Shown here: positions 23,801-38,800 of the stretch, in pieces | Layout of the letters: the number at the start of each line of letters is the position of its first letter | Position numbering within the stretch: the stretch's first letter is position 1 | Origin: Crocodylus rhombifer | Taxonomy: Eukaryota > Chordata > Crocodylia > Crocodylidae | Reading direction: 5' to 3' | Length of the DNA: 64,000 nucleotides | Assembly (NCBI GenBank): GCA_038503035.1 | Contig: JAVSML010024426.1 | Location: 126,607 to 190,606, forward strand | Translations under genes and position numbers: made by a program | Notes under the pieces: generated by a model | Told to the model about the DNA's origin: nothing | The model's input: only the letters and a program-made list of their open reading frames with translations | Databases searched by the model: none

Positions 23801-26800
23801 TGTGATAAGTAATAGTGTCCAACTAGGAGCTGGAGAAGTGAAAAATATAACTAAAATAGGTCATCAAAAATCCTAAACTTCTGTTGTACCTCATTGTTAT
23901 TTAACAGCTGTTTAACCAAATGAATGCTGTTTTATAAAATTAACTTACAAATATGATTGGGAGAATAAAGCCAGGGAAACAGTGACATGTTGACCTAACA
24001 TGCAGCTAGGTACACTCAGTGCCAACTTAGTGCCGCGTGCCGCAATTAGTTCTACCTTCCACCCACATTTGATGAGGCAAGTGTTCAAAGTCCAAGGTCA
24101 GGTACAAGCCAAACTGCCAGCCAGGAGGTACTGTACTAGGGGAGCCTTCTCTTGTAATGCACTGTTTGCCCTGCATTGCTTCTAAAGACCCAAACACAAT
24201 GTGCAAACTGGCATGCTAGAGAGGCCTACTAACCATACACACGTTTTCTTTTGTGCCATTTCCTCCTTGAGAAGATTTGTCATATGCAAGCTCTTAGGGT
24301 GGAACTATGTTGCTGTGGGGATGGCTCTTACACAGCCGTGATAATCTCTATCACAGAAAGGCTTCACAACAAAGGTTTTACTGGTAGGGAAGAGTAAAGG
24401 GAAGTTCTGGTCTCAAGACTGAACCTATATAGAAAATTATAGCACATACATTGCGAAGCTGTCTTATTTGTTCCCTTTCTTCCCTTAAATGCTCCATTTT
24501 CCTTCTCATTGTAAATCCAGGGTCCACTGCTCCGTAGTCCTGCCGCGATGTACGACTGAAAGCTGTGAAAAATTAGTATAGTTATTTTTCAGTATTTGGG
24601 GAAAAAAAGCCTTATGAGGAAGAGTCCATCAGTAATGACAAATAAGAGAAAAACTCTACTGAGATGTTAAGTCAGCTATGTTATATATCATAAGATGTAT
24701 CACTATCACAAGGTGACTCCCCTAATATATCAGGTAAATGGGCTAGTAGTTCAGTCAAACTTGCAGAAAAAACTACATTAGATAATTCTTCACACATGCA
24801 CATTTGTGCCTAGAAACCATTCAGAGGGAGTTGATTTAGATGTGCAATTCTGCTTGGTACATATATTTTGAAATATTTTAATGTGTGGTAAATTAGGACA
24901 GTATGTTCAAAGTTTAATCCTTGCACAACCTCTCTCATTCAGTTCTTACTTTGGTTTTTTAGCAAGAAAGCTTCCAGTCACACTCAATAATAGACATTTT
25001 AAATTACTTGTTCAGAATGTCAAGGTTATGTTTTTTTCAATTTATGGCATGCCTACATTATATGAAAATAAAGTACACTCTTAACTCCCAAGTCTCTGGA
25101 ACAATTTAAAGGAAAACCTTTTCAAAAGCTGGAATAATACCAATCATTTTATAATTACACCATGTTAGGAGAGAGTGTAAAGTCCAAAGAGATACCATAT
25201 GTGAGTGACCTTCGCTGGGTATATTCTTGTACTGAGGATCCATAAGTTAGTAACAAGGAAAGATGCATTTTTAAGCAGGACAAGCTTTTCCTATTGAGTT
25301 TTTGAAAAGAAGCTCCCAGTTGAAATCTCCCTTTTTTTTGTTGATACTATGGTAGCATTCCCCAGTGACACTGCATATAGTTTATATACCACATGCAGTG
25401 CAGTATATGACTAAGTACAAAGTTAAGAAATGAAGTATTAACTAAAGGCATGCCCCCTTGCTTTCTAGGCTTCAGGGAAATTAGCACCTGTGCCAGCTGG
25501 CATTATCTAAAGCAATCGCCCTGCAAGGAGAGTGAGCAGCTGCCTGGAAAGCGAAAGGGGCACGAGATGTGCTGAGCCAGAGAACCACAGGCAGCTCCCT
25601 ACTCTACACATCTATTCAAGGCAGAGCGAGTGGTCCTTGCCTCTCTGCAGTATTCCCAGGGACAAGTGTGCACTCTCATCCTCTGTCTGCACAGGATGGC
25701 TTACATCTGAGAAGAGAAATGAATGGGGTAGCAAATTACTTTGCAACTGAGGGCCCCTTCTGTGAGAAGCTTCTCCGAGCAGCTGGGCATGCCTCTCCCC
25801 ATAGCGCTGTGTTAACCGTCCTGTGAGGACTTGCTCTCCCCTTCCACTTGTCCCAGTTCATGCATCTGTTGTCCTTCCCCTCCCTTACAGCGGGGAGAGC
25901 CAGCATCTGCTCTGCTATGCGGTACTAAACAACAGCAGCTTACCTGACCTAGGTTTGAGACCAAATGGACCATGAGAGTTACTGTCTGTCCTTTCATAAT
26001 CCTGTTTAAAAAAAAAAAAATGCGCTGTCATTTTTCCTCCAACGTTTGAGGGAATTAAAAAAATAAAAAAATTACATCTAAAACTTCTGTTCCCATCAAG
26101 ACAACACTGACCATTTTCCATGTTCAGAGTACAAAACTTCCCTTTGCTTCAACGAAAGAACAGAGTTCTAGCATCTTTCTAGTAGTATCCTAGCCTTAAA
26201 TCCTAGAGGGGTGCTATAATAAGGCAGTAATGTATGTTTGCTCGCCATCTGGCAAGGAGAGACAGTCTTCTCGAGGCAGAAAAGTGACACCAGTTTAACT
26301 GAAGTCTCTGTTTAAAGCAACTGAGAACTCTGTATGAACCTACTTCTAATTCTAAGTCAGCTGGAAATAACCGAAGTGTAACCACGTACGGATTGACATG
26401 GATTTAACTCAAATTATTTGAAAAAAAGTTCGGTTAATTCAGTGCCATATGCATGTATGCAGATTAAGCCACAGAAAAGAATCCCTTAAAGAGCACTGTT
26501 GAGTGGACGGACCTATTCCATTACATCTGAAAAAAACAAAAGAAACAGGTATTCGAAAAACCATTCAAGGGAGCAGTCTTTCCTGCCCAAGTGCAGAGGG
26601 GCTGGACCCGATGATCTTGTAAGGTCCCTCTCAGCCCCTAACATCTATGCATCTATGAACTGATGTGTATATGTCTTGCTACCAAAGCTCACAATCCAAA
26701 CGTGTCTCACCCCAGTTCTGAACAAAACCCACTCAGCAGTTTCAGGGATAACAATCCAGATTATCATGAAGAATAAGTAGTGGTAGCTTGCAGGCAGGCA

Positions 26801-29800
26801 GCCACTACTTCTGCCTCCCCCTCTGCAGTGTCAGCGCAGGCCAAGGTGTGGCACTTCCAGCAGGGGAAGCAGGCCCAGGAGTGACTACCCTTTTATTTCT
26901 TTATAAGACAAAGGGTATTTTCAAGTGTGGGACATGGCCCTCTGCCATCCCTAGAGCCAGAGGAGGAAAACTTCAAGTCCTCCATTAGCAGGGTGGTGAG
27001 GAACACTCTCAGCCGTGTCAACGCTTTCCTGACTCCCCACTCCACGATACCTAGCTGATAGTAGATTTATGAGTTTCTGTTCTTCTCGGCAGAGGTTTGC
27101 AATGTGACCAGCAGCAAGGGAAACATCACAGCCAGGCCACATGCATTTTCCTTCTTAAAAATCAACCAGGAAGCCAGGCTAAGGCATACATCAGGCAACC
27201 AGACACGTGGGAGATGAAACTCTGACTCAGAAAAAGACCTGGCAACACTGGATCGTGTACAGATGGACACCGTTTTAAATCACAACTGGTGTTTACAATT
27301 CTCTAAACACTGGGCCACCTGGACGCTGTCCTGTTTCAGCCCGGCAACTTTGCTTTCTCTCAGCCGGAATAAGTGAGGCAAAAAACCAACCGTTTCTTTC
27401 TTGTACAACAATTAATCAAAAAGATCCAGTGATCTTTCTTTTATACAACTGATTCCTTTTTATATCTGACTTTTAAATGAAGGCACATGCATATAGGTTT
27501 CAAATCTCTTTAAAGGAAAGCCCACTGAGTACATTTTCTGATTTGTCTGAGAGCCACCTATTTTTGTATGGTGAAAACAAATTAGTGCACACAGAAAATG
27601 TTCCCTGAAAGAAAAAAAACCAAACCAAAAAACACAAACTTGTACCTCAGATGATACAGGAGACTGTGGAGACACATTAGTATTATCACTGTCTTGCTAA
27701 AAAGAAATCAGAGATGAAATTATAAAAATAAAATTATGATTTAAATAGGTAAAATATGAAGTTATGACAATGACTACATGCATGCATAACACAGGTAACA
27801 TTTCTCTTAAATATGGTGGAGTCCAGTAGCAATTAACAACATGCCAGTCAATCACATACTGCATATTTTTAGCAACAATACTTTGACAAAAGTGTTCTTC
27901 TTTCTGTAAAGTATTCAATTTGAATTCTTCCTAAGAAAAATACAGGTCTATATTACTTATTTTAATATATTCACATTTAACATTTCATAATTAAATTACT
28001 TCACTTTAAATGATAAATCCATCCCTCTTTAATCTCTTGCACTTTTAATTGTAAAAGTATTTAAATCACAAAGCCCCTACTTATCTACAAATAAATATTA
28101 TTTAAACTTGTATAACACTGGAGCTAATTGCTATCTATTTTGTTTAAAGAAGATACAGGATTTAAATCAAGCTGTATTACTGGATTGTAGTTTTTTGTGG
28201 ACAACAGAAAAATTATTGCTTCTACTAATTCTCTCACCCCCTGAAAAGTTGAGCAACTGTCGAAATGATAACTGCTCTAGTAATCAAAAACAGTGCTTCA
28301 AAATGTTTTATATTGTTGAAGGTGAAGTCATTATTACAGTTTAGCAGTAGTCTCACTGTAAATGTTTGCAACAAGAAACCGAGTGGAAGAGAAGAGACAA
28401 AAAATGAAGACAGGAAAAAAGATGTTTAAAATTAACGTTAACTCTTAGCTTTTACATTGCAGACTTGCAAATGCATTTGGGAAATGCATTTGGGATGAGC
28501 ATTATGGCATGCAGACAGCCACTGTACAACAGTATAATGAGGGAGGCACAAAGAAATCGCCCTTCCTTAGAACAACCATGTCATCTACTTTACTCAGGTG
28601 CCTGTGCGCAGTGTCTCTGGTAGGTGGTATTTTATACATATCTATATATCTCCTGTGTTCTAGGTAGGCTGCAAGCTCTTTGGGGCAAGGACAGCCATCC
28701 TGTGGCGTTTACACCCTGCTCATCAACCTGTTCCCGGGCTGTGTCTGGGCTTGCTTAGTGGTACTACAATGCAAACAAATAATGTCTTGGTTGAAGTATT
28801 TTATACCACTGTCGTGTCTCACCTCATCATTTTCATTTCCACTTGAACTCTTTCTGGAAGACTTGTACTGCAAAACATAAAACATTTTTTTTTTTTTATT
28901 ATTTGTAGAAAATACACAGGTTTTACATGTCCCAAAAGTAATGCATGCCAGTGGGACTGCTAGATAAATGATTGACCATCATCCTGCAAATGTTTTTAAA
29001 TGGTGCAAGACTTGGGACAGGGACAAGGGCTTCTGCATTCAAGTCCTGACTACTGCTGGCTCCCTTGGGGTACCACTTTTACTCAGGTAACACTGCTAAG
29101 GCCAACCAACTTATTGTTAAAATGACTGAAAGACATGAAGCCTTATGGCAATACACAGAATGTTTTTCAAATGTTAGTGAGAAACATTTTTACATTTATG
29201 ATTGCATTGTGTGTATTTTAGAAAATATTTCTGCAGAATCTGGTCTCAGATTTTGACGCCAGTGTAGCTATTCCACCACACTATATCAAACAACTACTAC
29301 AGTGGCATCCATTAGAAAGGAACTTAAAATATATGTACAATTACATGTGGAAAGCAATATTAAAACATTACTAATACTGCAAAGTCAGGCACTTTGCAGA
29401 ATTAAGGCCATCTGTACAGCTTTAATTCAGCTCTCTTGTGCATCTCCTTCATAATAATTCAGTCTTTAATTACCTAATCAAGTATTATTTTCTCCACAGA
29501 ATCCTTCATTTATTTATATAATCCTTACATATTTATTGCATGCTATTCAAATGCTGCTCTGAAAACAGAATTATTATTTTCCTTCTTGGCTTTTCCTATA
29601 TTACTCATCACCACAGTGCCTGAATGTTCATAAGCATCAGTGAAATTATTTCCACAACACCTGTGTGAGATGAAGGGCTATTTTATCTTCGCTTTACAGC
29701 TAGGAACTGAAGTACAAGGAGTTTAAGGTCACAAGATCTGTTAATTCTGGGTGCTCAAGTTGAGATGCCTTGTACCAACCTGTCTCTATCTTGGTCCTGT

Positions 29801-32800
29801 CTCTGGTTCATCCCAGCTTCTCATCACAGTCCCATTTTCTGTTGCTGACATGTAGGAGAGATTGATACCCACCTTGGACATGTGGATTGAACCCATTATA
29901 TGCACAAAATCACCCTCCAGAGATACACAGACATCTCTCTATTCCTATAATGAGGGCACTTACATGCTCAGTGGGGGTAACAAGCACTCCCACATCTTAG
30001 TCAGGTAACGCTAGTCTCAAGCCACACTTTGATTGTCCACAAGCAAAACAGAGTTCTGCCACAGCCTCTATTCCTCAGGCCTTTTGCCCCAGTCCCTGTT
30101 TCTGTGCTTAACCAGTTTATTCCCAGAATCTCTGCCTCGGTCTCCCTCACTTACAATACTCCTTGTCTAGTGACAACCCTGGCTTCCCACCCCATGTCTC
30201 TCCTTTATCAGCACTTTGGCCTCCAGTCACACCATTACCTGTCCATACTCCCCACTGCAATCTCTTTGCTTTGGACTAAATTATGCACAATACCCTCTTC
30301 ATTCTAAAATGCAATTAACTTCAAACTTGCCTAACATTTTGGAACAGCCACCTTTCCAGATAGAAGTATGATGGTTAAATTTCCTGAAGCCCTTTTCATA
30401 GTTCTGAACATCCTAATTCTCAATCCAGTCAGAAGCACAACACTTTCAATATCTCCAAAAGATGGACAAAGCTAACATCTGCTTTTGCAAAATGTAGACA
30501 CTGACATCTTGTGATCACTGATACACATTGCAAACAAAATGAAGCAATAATAGAAAACGTCTCAAATGCAAGTGTTCAGCTAGATGTTAATAGATCAATT
30601 ATGAAAATGTTTGCTGTTAACATGCTGTATCGGGTAAGGCAGAGTGAGACCTTATAGACTAATTAATGCAGAGAGGCATAAGCTTTCATTAGCAACAGGT
30701 TATTTCATCAGATACTATGACTTCAGGCTAACACGGCTAAGTACCTCTCTGCTGCATCACGATATAGTAACTGCTTTAAGATGTATTATACATTTTCTTT
30801 AGACTTTGTAAAAACATCGCACTGAGCATAAAGACTATTTTCGCACATGTCTTGGGACTCTAAGTTTGGGGAAGGAGAAAGGAAAGAACCATTTAATGTT
30901 CAGGAGAATTGGGGGTTAGACTTGATCCAAGGTCTTCAGCACACAGCCTGAGAAGGATTACTTCAGAGAGACAATATTTTCCAGTGCACTGTATTGTCAC
31001 AACACCCTGAAAACATATGTATTCACCTGACCAGACTGAACTAAATGGAGATTATAGCTCATTGCAAGTTTAGGAAAGATGCTAGGCTGCTTTTTTCTTC
31101 TTTTTGCAAAAAATCCACTACACTCCCAACTCTAAATAGCCCCTAAAAGGATAGAGGCGCAGATTAAAGATTCTTGTTCAAGAGTAATTCAAATATTGTT
31201 ATTTTGTACGGTTAAAGGACACCCAAAGACATACTTGCTCTTATAAAATGCAGAAGGTAAATTTAATGTACCTGCTTGTATCATACGGCCGCATGTTTCA
31301 AAATGAATGTACACATTTATATCTGTTGTTTGCCACTAGCAGTGCTTAGATGTTTCAATAACGCCCATTGTGAGCACCCGCTGTTGCGCATGCTGCAAAC
31401 GAGCTGCGACCTTCTGAAAAATGAGAATCGGCACTGCTAATCAACATGTCTCTGTACTCCTAGTGACTGAAGTGCATAGACATCTTTTGAGAAATGGTGT
31501 ATAGTTTAGTGATACATTAAGCTGAATTTTCTTCATTTTTTGTACCAGAAAAATGATCTCATTTTGATAATAAAGCTAGAGTTCCAAAATGAAAAAGGCA
31601 CCAAACAAAAAAGTATTTCTGATACCTTGAAATATTCCTTTCTAAGTTGTTTGCTCTTCCTCCTCTCTTCAGTCTGCCAAATAACTGGTTGAGTTTCTGG
31701 CCAATGCTGCTCATCTGTCTCATCCTTCTGATTTTCTAGAGGCTGTTTTGTTTTTTTTAAAATAAAAAAAATACATGGTAGGCAAGTATTAGAACTGGAA
31801 TGAACTGTTATGAGTTAAAATTATGTGATGATAATAAAGTTGAACAGAAAAGCATGTTTTATTGAAAGCAGTAGTTTTTCCTGGGCTAGCCTGGTAGAAT
31901 TACTTCATCACACCTCAAATACAGGTAACCTTTCTGGACAGCATTTCTTGTGTTTCAAAATTTTACAATAAATTCTACATGAGGAATTGGAAAAACAGAA
32001 CAAGTTTATCTTTTTAAAAAGTTCATATCTTTCCCAGTCATTCAGGCTGCACCCAGCTTTCACAAATGAGCCATGTGCCATTGCCTACAATTACTATTGT
32101 GAACATTAGTATGAGGCCTAACTAGCCTTTCACGTGCTTTTGATGGCAGTTTCCATATGGATAAATTGGGATGTGCATAAATTTTACATATCAGGGCAAC
32201 TGCCCACAACTATTCTTTAAAAGCACTCTCTTGTAATCCTTAGTGGCAATGATGTGTTCATTAGATACCGCTAGAAAACTTCTATCTTTGCAACATACAA
32301 ATTAATATGAGGAAACAAAGGAAATGATCAAAGTTTTGGTCATAAGAGATCAGTGAATGGAAGTAATTAAGAAGCACTGCCCTATTCTAGTAAGGGATGA
32401 CTACACAGGCATGTTACTGTAAAGTAAGCTAGGGGTGAGCCTGCGGCACATCGACTACCCCAACTGTACCTGCTCCTGTGCAAGTTCTTACCCCAAAGTT
32501 AAAGGAAGGTAACTTCCCTCTCCATGAGAGTGGGATAAACTACCTCGCATTGCTATTATTATTATTAAGATTTATAGCCCACCCTATCAGGAGGGCTCAG
32601 AATGGCTTCCGATGAATGACAACACCCTGGAGATAAGAAACAGCCATCTCTCCAAACGACACCTCAAAACTAGGAAATTTCCCCCACCCCACTTTGCTAT
32701 GACCCTTAAGAGCAAACCTTCAGCCAAACCCAACTGTGCTTTGCAATCCCATTCACATCAAACAGAGGTATAAAGTGACTTCTTTCCACCCTGTCTTACT

Positions 32801-35800
32801 CCTGTTCCATAGCCAGGGGGGATACCACCCCCTGCTCCCTATACGGGGCAAAAGCATGCACATACGTGATGAGTGGGGAGAGCTGCCATGCTCTGACCTG
32901 ACTTTGCAGGCATAGCCATACCACAAAAGCTAAAGGATGGTGGTTCAAAAAGAATAATTTAACTACAAGGAATGCAAAGTAATCTACTGGCATTTCTAAA
33001 CCTTGCTTCTTATTAGCACACCTGGACACCATAACAATGATCATAAAACAATTGAGGAATCAACATCTAAAAATCAAACACTCGAAATTTGGTCTTCCAA
33101 GTTTCACACACTTTTGATGTGTAATGGAACCACTTCTCAATTAGGCGCACACAGCAACGACTGGAGCTCTACAAGATTAAGACTTTGTTAAACCTGAGGA
33201 AAACAACAATCTGGCAAGTCTGAGACAAGGAAATAACAGATAGAGACAGAAAAACACACAGCCCATGTCTTAGCAGCATTACCAAGTTCTTAAAGACAGC
33301 ATGAATAATATCTGAAGATACAAGGATACAGAACAAATGGGAGTGCTACACATAGAGGGAACTTAGCTTTCACCTGCAAACTGTTTGTGTGTACACATTA
33401 TGAAAGAAATCTGAGGAAGTGATTCATCTATGCACAGGTTACTGCTGAAATGGTGATCAAGCATTAAAAAATATGATATAGTTGTATATGTACCTACTTA
33501 CCTGCCAGCTATATGGAGACAACGGAGAGTTTGCTTCATCTGCTGAGACACTTAAAAACAAGAGCCCATATAAGTATGTATGATCTTGGTTTTATTAGCT
33601 GCTGTGTTATGACTTTTTACAAATGTTAACAGCAAGACTGCCAAAATATTTTACAGAGGTATTAGCTGGGCAGTTTTGTGCTTTGGGTAGCAGCAGCAGC
33701 TGAGATGTTTGCACCCCATTCACTCCCCCCAGCCCAGTTACGTTCCTACTGTTTTACGTGAATACAGAAGTTTTTCGTGCAAGGGGATAGGTTACAGCTG
33801 GGCACAGTGTTAAAAATATATAAATTCCCAGCAACACTGTACTGATCTACTGTTCACCACAATTTAAAAATTGGTACTCCAAAAACAAATTCCACGATTT
33901 TTCTATTAGAATGTTACATTACATTTTTGCATCCAGATCTATTTCATCCTCTTCTGCGTGTTTCCCATTCTCCACCAGTTTATTTTCAACACAGATTCAA
34001 ACAGATCCTTAAAATACTTCCTATGAAATTTAGTCGCTGCCCTTCTCCAAAAAGCAGAGGCACATTGTGTTTCAAGTTACCAACAGAGCAGTCTGTTCTG
34101 ATTTTATATGGGATGCCCTGTGTACAGTCAGTTTACGGTGCGTGTAGAACCTCTACACAATCAATAGGGAACAGAACGATATTAGAAGAGAGGGAAAGTA
34201 AACTGATAAATCTTAAAAATAAACAGAGGACTAGAGGGCAATACCCCAAACTCCTTGTATTATTCAATATCACAAAATAAATTTACAGTTGGTGTTTCTC
34301 TCTATTCTTTGAGAAAAATCTTCCTTAAAGGTCATATTTCAACGTTCTCATGGGCACAAAACTCATTTCTTCCATACTGCTTACCAGCAGCTTTCCTTGC
34401 TGACAATCTGGGGAACTAAGAAGGAAACTCCAGAGCCAAAAGCAGATTCCCATCTGGAGCTGCAGAGTTTAGCTTGGCAGTTCTGAAACATGAGAGACCC
34501 CACGCTCTGTGGATTGGGGCCTGGCAGAGACCCCACACTCCCTGATGGCCAGAGTTACATCCACAGTAAACTATACCGTGCTAACAGCCAGGCAGGGACA
34601 AGCTGCAACTGCTGCTCCTATAAGAAGTTCTGTCACTCTCTGCTCCAAATTTTCACCCCCCCTTGTTTGTTTTATACACCTGACATGTCTTAGGTCTTTC
34701 TCTATGCTCGGACACGGAGCACTCTGGGAATTAACTGCAAACCACACCACTTTACTATTCGCTCCCCTTTTCAGATGATTTGTATGTCAAACACTGTACA
34801 GATTGCTGGACGGCCCTCACTGCTAACCTACGTCCATGGCAAAAAAAGAGAAGTCTTACCCTCCGTTTCATATCTTTTCATTAGTTTTCAATCCAGGAAA
34901 GGTCTCTCACTGATCCTTTCCACTTGGAGGCATAGTGGTTGCCTTGCCCCACTTTACAGAGGGGGTACCTCATTGCTATTCGCAAGGACTCTCCTTCAGC
35001 TGGCATTGCAAAGGTCAGATGTCAGCACCAGTTGGGTTGGAAGGAAAACTGGTTTAGGGTCTCTGAAGGGACCAGTGGCTTAGAGGCTCACTGGGTTCTG
35101 TCTTGCTGCAAGAAGAAACTGGAGGAGGATTGTGGCTGCCTTGCTCTTCACGCCTTCTTGCAGGTTTACGAGGAGGCAGGAGGTGCAGGCACCATTGGGA
35201 AAATCCGACTTCCTGAGCATGAGCTGCAAGTGCATCTGCAGTAGGTTTAGAATTTGCCAACGGTGCAGATTTTATACTAAATGTAAGGCTGAAACACAGT
35301 TAGATGCACCTTCACATCAGGATTTGAACTTTTTAACCATACTTTTCTAAAGGACCTCAACTTTCGCACTGGCTTATCTGAACACCTTCCGATTTTGCCT
35401 AAAAGTAAGTAGCCAACCCATGTAGGAGATATGTGTGTGTGAGTGTACACATACAGACAGACAGACACACACATGTGATTTCACTCTTATCTATGACAGT
35501 GAGCCACAAGATGGCACTAGTAACCTTAAAAAAAAATTCAAAAACCCATTTTTATAAAATCTTGGTCATGTCAGAGTGATGTTGTAGCCATAATGGCCCA
35601 GGAATCATGTGAGGCAAGGAATTCTTAGGATGATGTCTTTTATTGGACCAACTGCATTGTTGAGATAGAGTTAGACAAGCTTTCCAATGCAAGACATTCT
35701 TCTTCAGGTCTGAGGGAATAAAAGAAGGATGTCTTGCATTGGAAAGCTTGTCTAACTCTATCTCATCTGTACAGTTGGTCCAATAAAAGACACCACCATA

Positions 35801-38800
35801 AGAAATCTTTTTTCTCATATAAAATCTTGGAAAGCTCACATATATGTTAGAGAAAAAAATACCAAAGTATACTTATAATGCCTAATGTTACTTGATATGG
35901 GATCTCAATAACATTTTAAACACAGATTGGTGGAATTACCCACTGAACTCTTAGCATAAATTCAGGGAAGTTGACGGGAGTGGCAGATGTTCAGCACATT
36001 TGCAAAACAAGATCACTAGAATTTAATACTAAGGAGCTCAACATTGCAAAAGTAAAAGGAGCCAGTCAAGGAAATACGAAGGCGTTTAAAACTAAATAAT
36101 ATACTTACAGGTAATACAAGGGTCAGACTGAAGTTCAACTAGAAAACACACAATCTGCATCCCATTTTCTTTTTGAACCTTAGAGGATCATAGAAAAAAA
36201 ATGGATAGAAGGGACCTTGAGAAGTCATTGAGTTCCTCCTGCTGCAGAAGCAGAATCAACTACACCCAAGCCGTTTGTGATGGATGTTTGTCCGACCTGC
36301 TCTTAAACCTCCCAGAATGAAGATTCCCCATTCTCCATGTGAAATCTATCTGTAGATGGAACGAGGGGCATATGTGCATGACACTTTAGAACGGGGTAAA
36401 TGCTTTGGCACCACTTTAATGGTGTTGGTGTTTGCATGCGTCGGCAGCGTATCATGCATAATTCCAGCCGCTGTAGCAAATTCAGCAGTGTAATGCGCCT
36501 TAAATGACTTGAGGTACAGCTGCAGAGCGAAGCACCGGGCTCTGTGCAGCTCAGGGGCTCTGCAGGAAGCCTATGCAGGCAGCCCGGCAGCACCCTGGGA
36601 AGGCAGGCTCTGCCCAAGAAAAGCGGTGAGCCTGATCTTTTTTTTTCCTTGGAGCCTGCCAGCCTGCCTGAGCTGCGTGGGGGCCCGGTGCTTCCCCCTA
36701 CGGCTGTGGTGTCCCTGGGACTGCCAGAGCTGGGTGCTGTCGGGGTGAAAGGGGGGGCTGCTTCCGAGGAGGAATGCACCAGTTTAAAAACCCACCACTT
36801 AAATTTGGGGCCCCTGTTTAGTCTGCACATGCCCTATTCTACTGCTTAATGGTTCTTACAGTTAGAAGTTTCCCCCTCTAAAGCATAACCTAAATGTTCC
36901 TTGGTGCAATTTAAGCCCATTACTTTTTGTCCCATCTCCAATGAACATGGAGAACAATTTATAAAGCTTCACCTGTGCAGGAATTAGACTAGATAACCCT
37001 AGAAGTTCCTTCCATCTTCACAATTCTGTTTCTTTGTAGTAACCTTTTATATATTTCAAGACTCTTCTCCCTTTCAGTCTTGTCTCTCTATACCCAACAA
37101 ACCCAATACTCACGTCTTCTGGATCTCTGATTCTTTTTTTTTTTATTCCTCTCTTGTGACTCTCTCCAAATCACCCATATCCTTCCTGAAGGTTGCTGTC
37201 TGAAACTGGGGCAGACACTGCTGAGGCCCTACCAGTGATGAACGTTTACTTCACATGCACGTGTAGTACTCTGCCGTTCTTCCTACTGAATTTCATCCCA
37301 TTTCAGATGATTCCTCTTGTCAACTCATTTTGAATTCTAATTCTGTCTTCTAACACACTTGCAACTCCTCCTAGCTTGATATCATCTGTAAACTTAACAA
37401 GTACACTCTCTATTCCATCATCCAAGCCTTTTGATGAAAATACTGAATGGTAACAGATCCAAGACAGACCCTTACAGAACCCCTCAAAATATTCTTCCAG
37501 TTTTAGTAAAAGCCACCAAATACTTTTTAACTACACTTTTCTGACCACTGTTGCACCCATACAATGAGAAATACAAACCAAGTCAAAAGTCTTAACACTA
37601 TTAACTTTATTCATTTCTATGTGGAATGCAAGACTAATCGCACAGTTTCAATTTACTTTGCTAGTACTGATATGCTCTGACAGTATTCAAAGCCCAACTA
37701 TTTACTAACTTTGGGCGCTTGTCTTAAGAATGCTGGGGAATACTTTTCAGACCTGCAAGCAATGGACACGCCTCGATTATTAACATGGAGTTATCATACC
37801 TGGATCCTCTGGAAATCAGTCTAGGCGTCTTAAATTGGTCACCCTAAGTAAGAGGAAAGGTTTGAAAATTCCTTGCCTGGTGTTAGCTTGCTCAGCTGTT
37901 CTGCACAGACATCAGCTAACAGTGCAGGAAGAAATGGAACAAGGTCAGAAGAGTCAAAATTTAGAAGGACACAGATTCTAGCATTTTTTTTTTTTTTTTG
38001 ATATTTTCATCTCACAGATAGAGATGTTGGGCAAAGCTGGTACAGGAACATAGATAATCCCGGGGGGGTGGTGTTAAGAACAGAGGGATCATCTGAGTCT
38101 GAGTCCAGCCCCCTGATTTCACAGGCCATAATGCTGTATCACTGCTTCCGTAAACTAATCAAGCACCATATTAAAAGTAGTTACGAATGTTCCCATTTCT
38201 CATCTAGCTCAGGCAGTGGAGTTCAGGATCCTCTCACAAGACAGGCTCCATTCAGGCAGACCTTCTCTGAATCTGTTTCACGTGAATTCACACAACTGTC
38301 CAAAATTTTACACAATATCCAGATGAGGTCTTAATATGGCTTTATATGACCCAAACACTTCCCAACCCTTTTGGAAACATTTCCCAATACATCTGAGGGC
38401 TGAACTGTTTCCCACAGCTGGTGCACACTGGCAGCTCATGCTCGCTCTGTGAACAATTAGTGCAAACAGGCCTTTCTCCTCCTCAGTCACTTCCAGCTGC
38501 CGAGCACCAGGCTTAGGGCAGTAACTCTTATTACTCCCTAAGTGCCTAGCCTTGTCTTCTGTATTATTGAGTTTTATTCCATTTCTATTACTCTCAGACC
38601 TCAAAGCAATCCTATCCTTCCTTTATGATATTCCAGTTTTCCTCTATATTGATGATGTCTTTTAACTTTGTGCCACCAGCAAATTTCATCAGCATGATTC
38701 TACTTTTTGTGCAATGGTCATTAATGAAGACACGAAATAAAACTGATCCTGGAGGGACTCTACTAGTAACTTCCCTTCCCATATGAAACTTCTCTCTTCA

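Noticed and set aside
36303..36830. 175-codon minus-strand frame
   Set aside because: Lies in CR1 and in the GC-rich insertion; no recognised domain.
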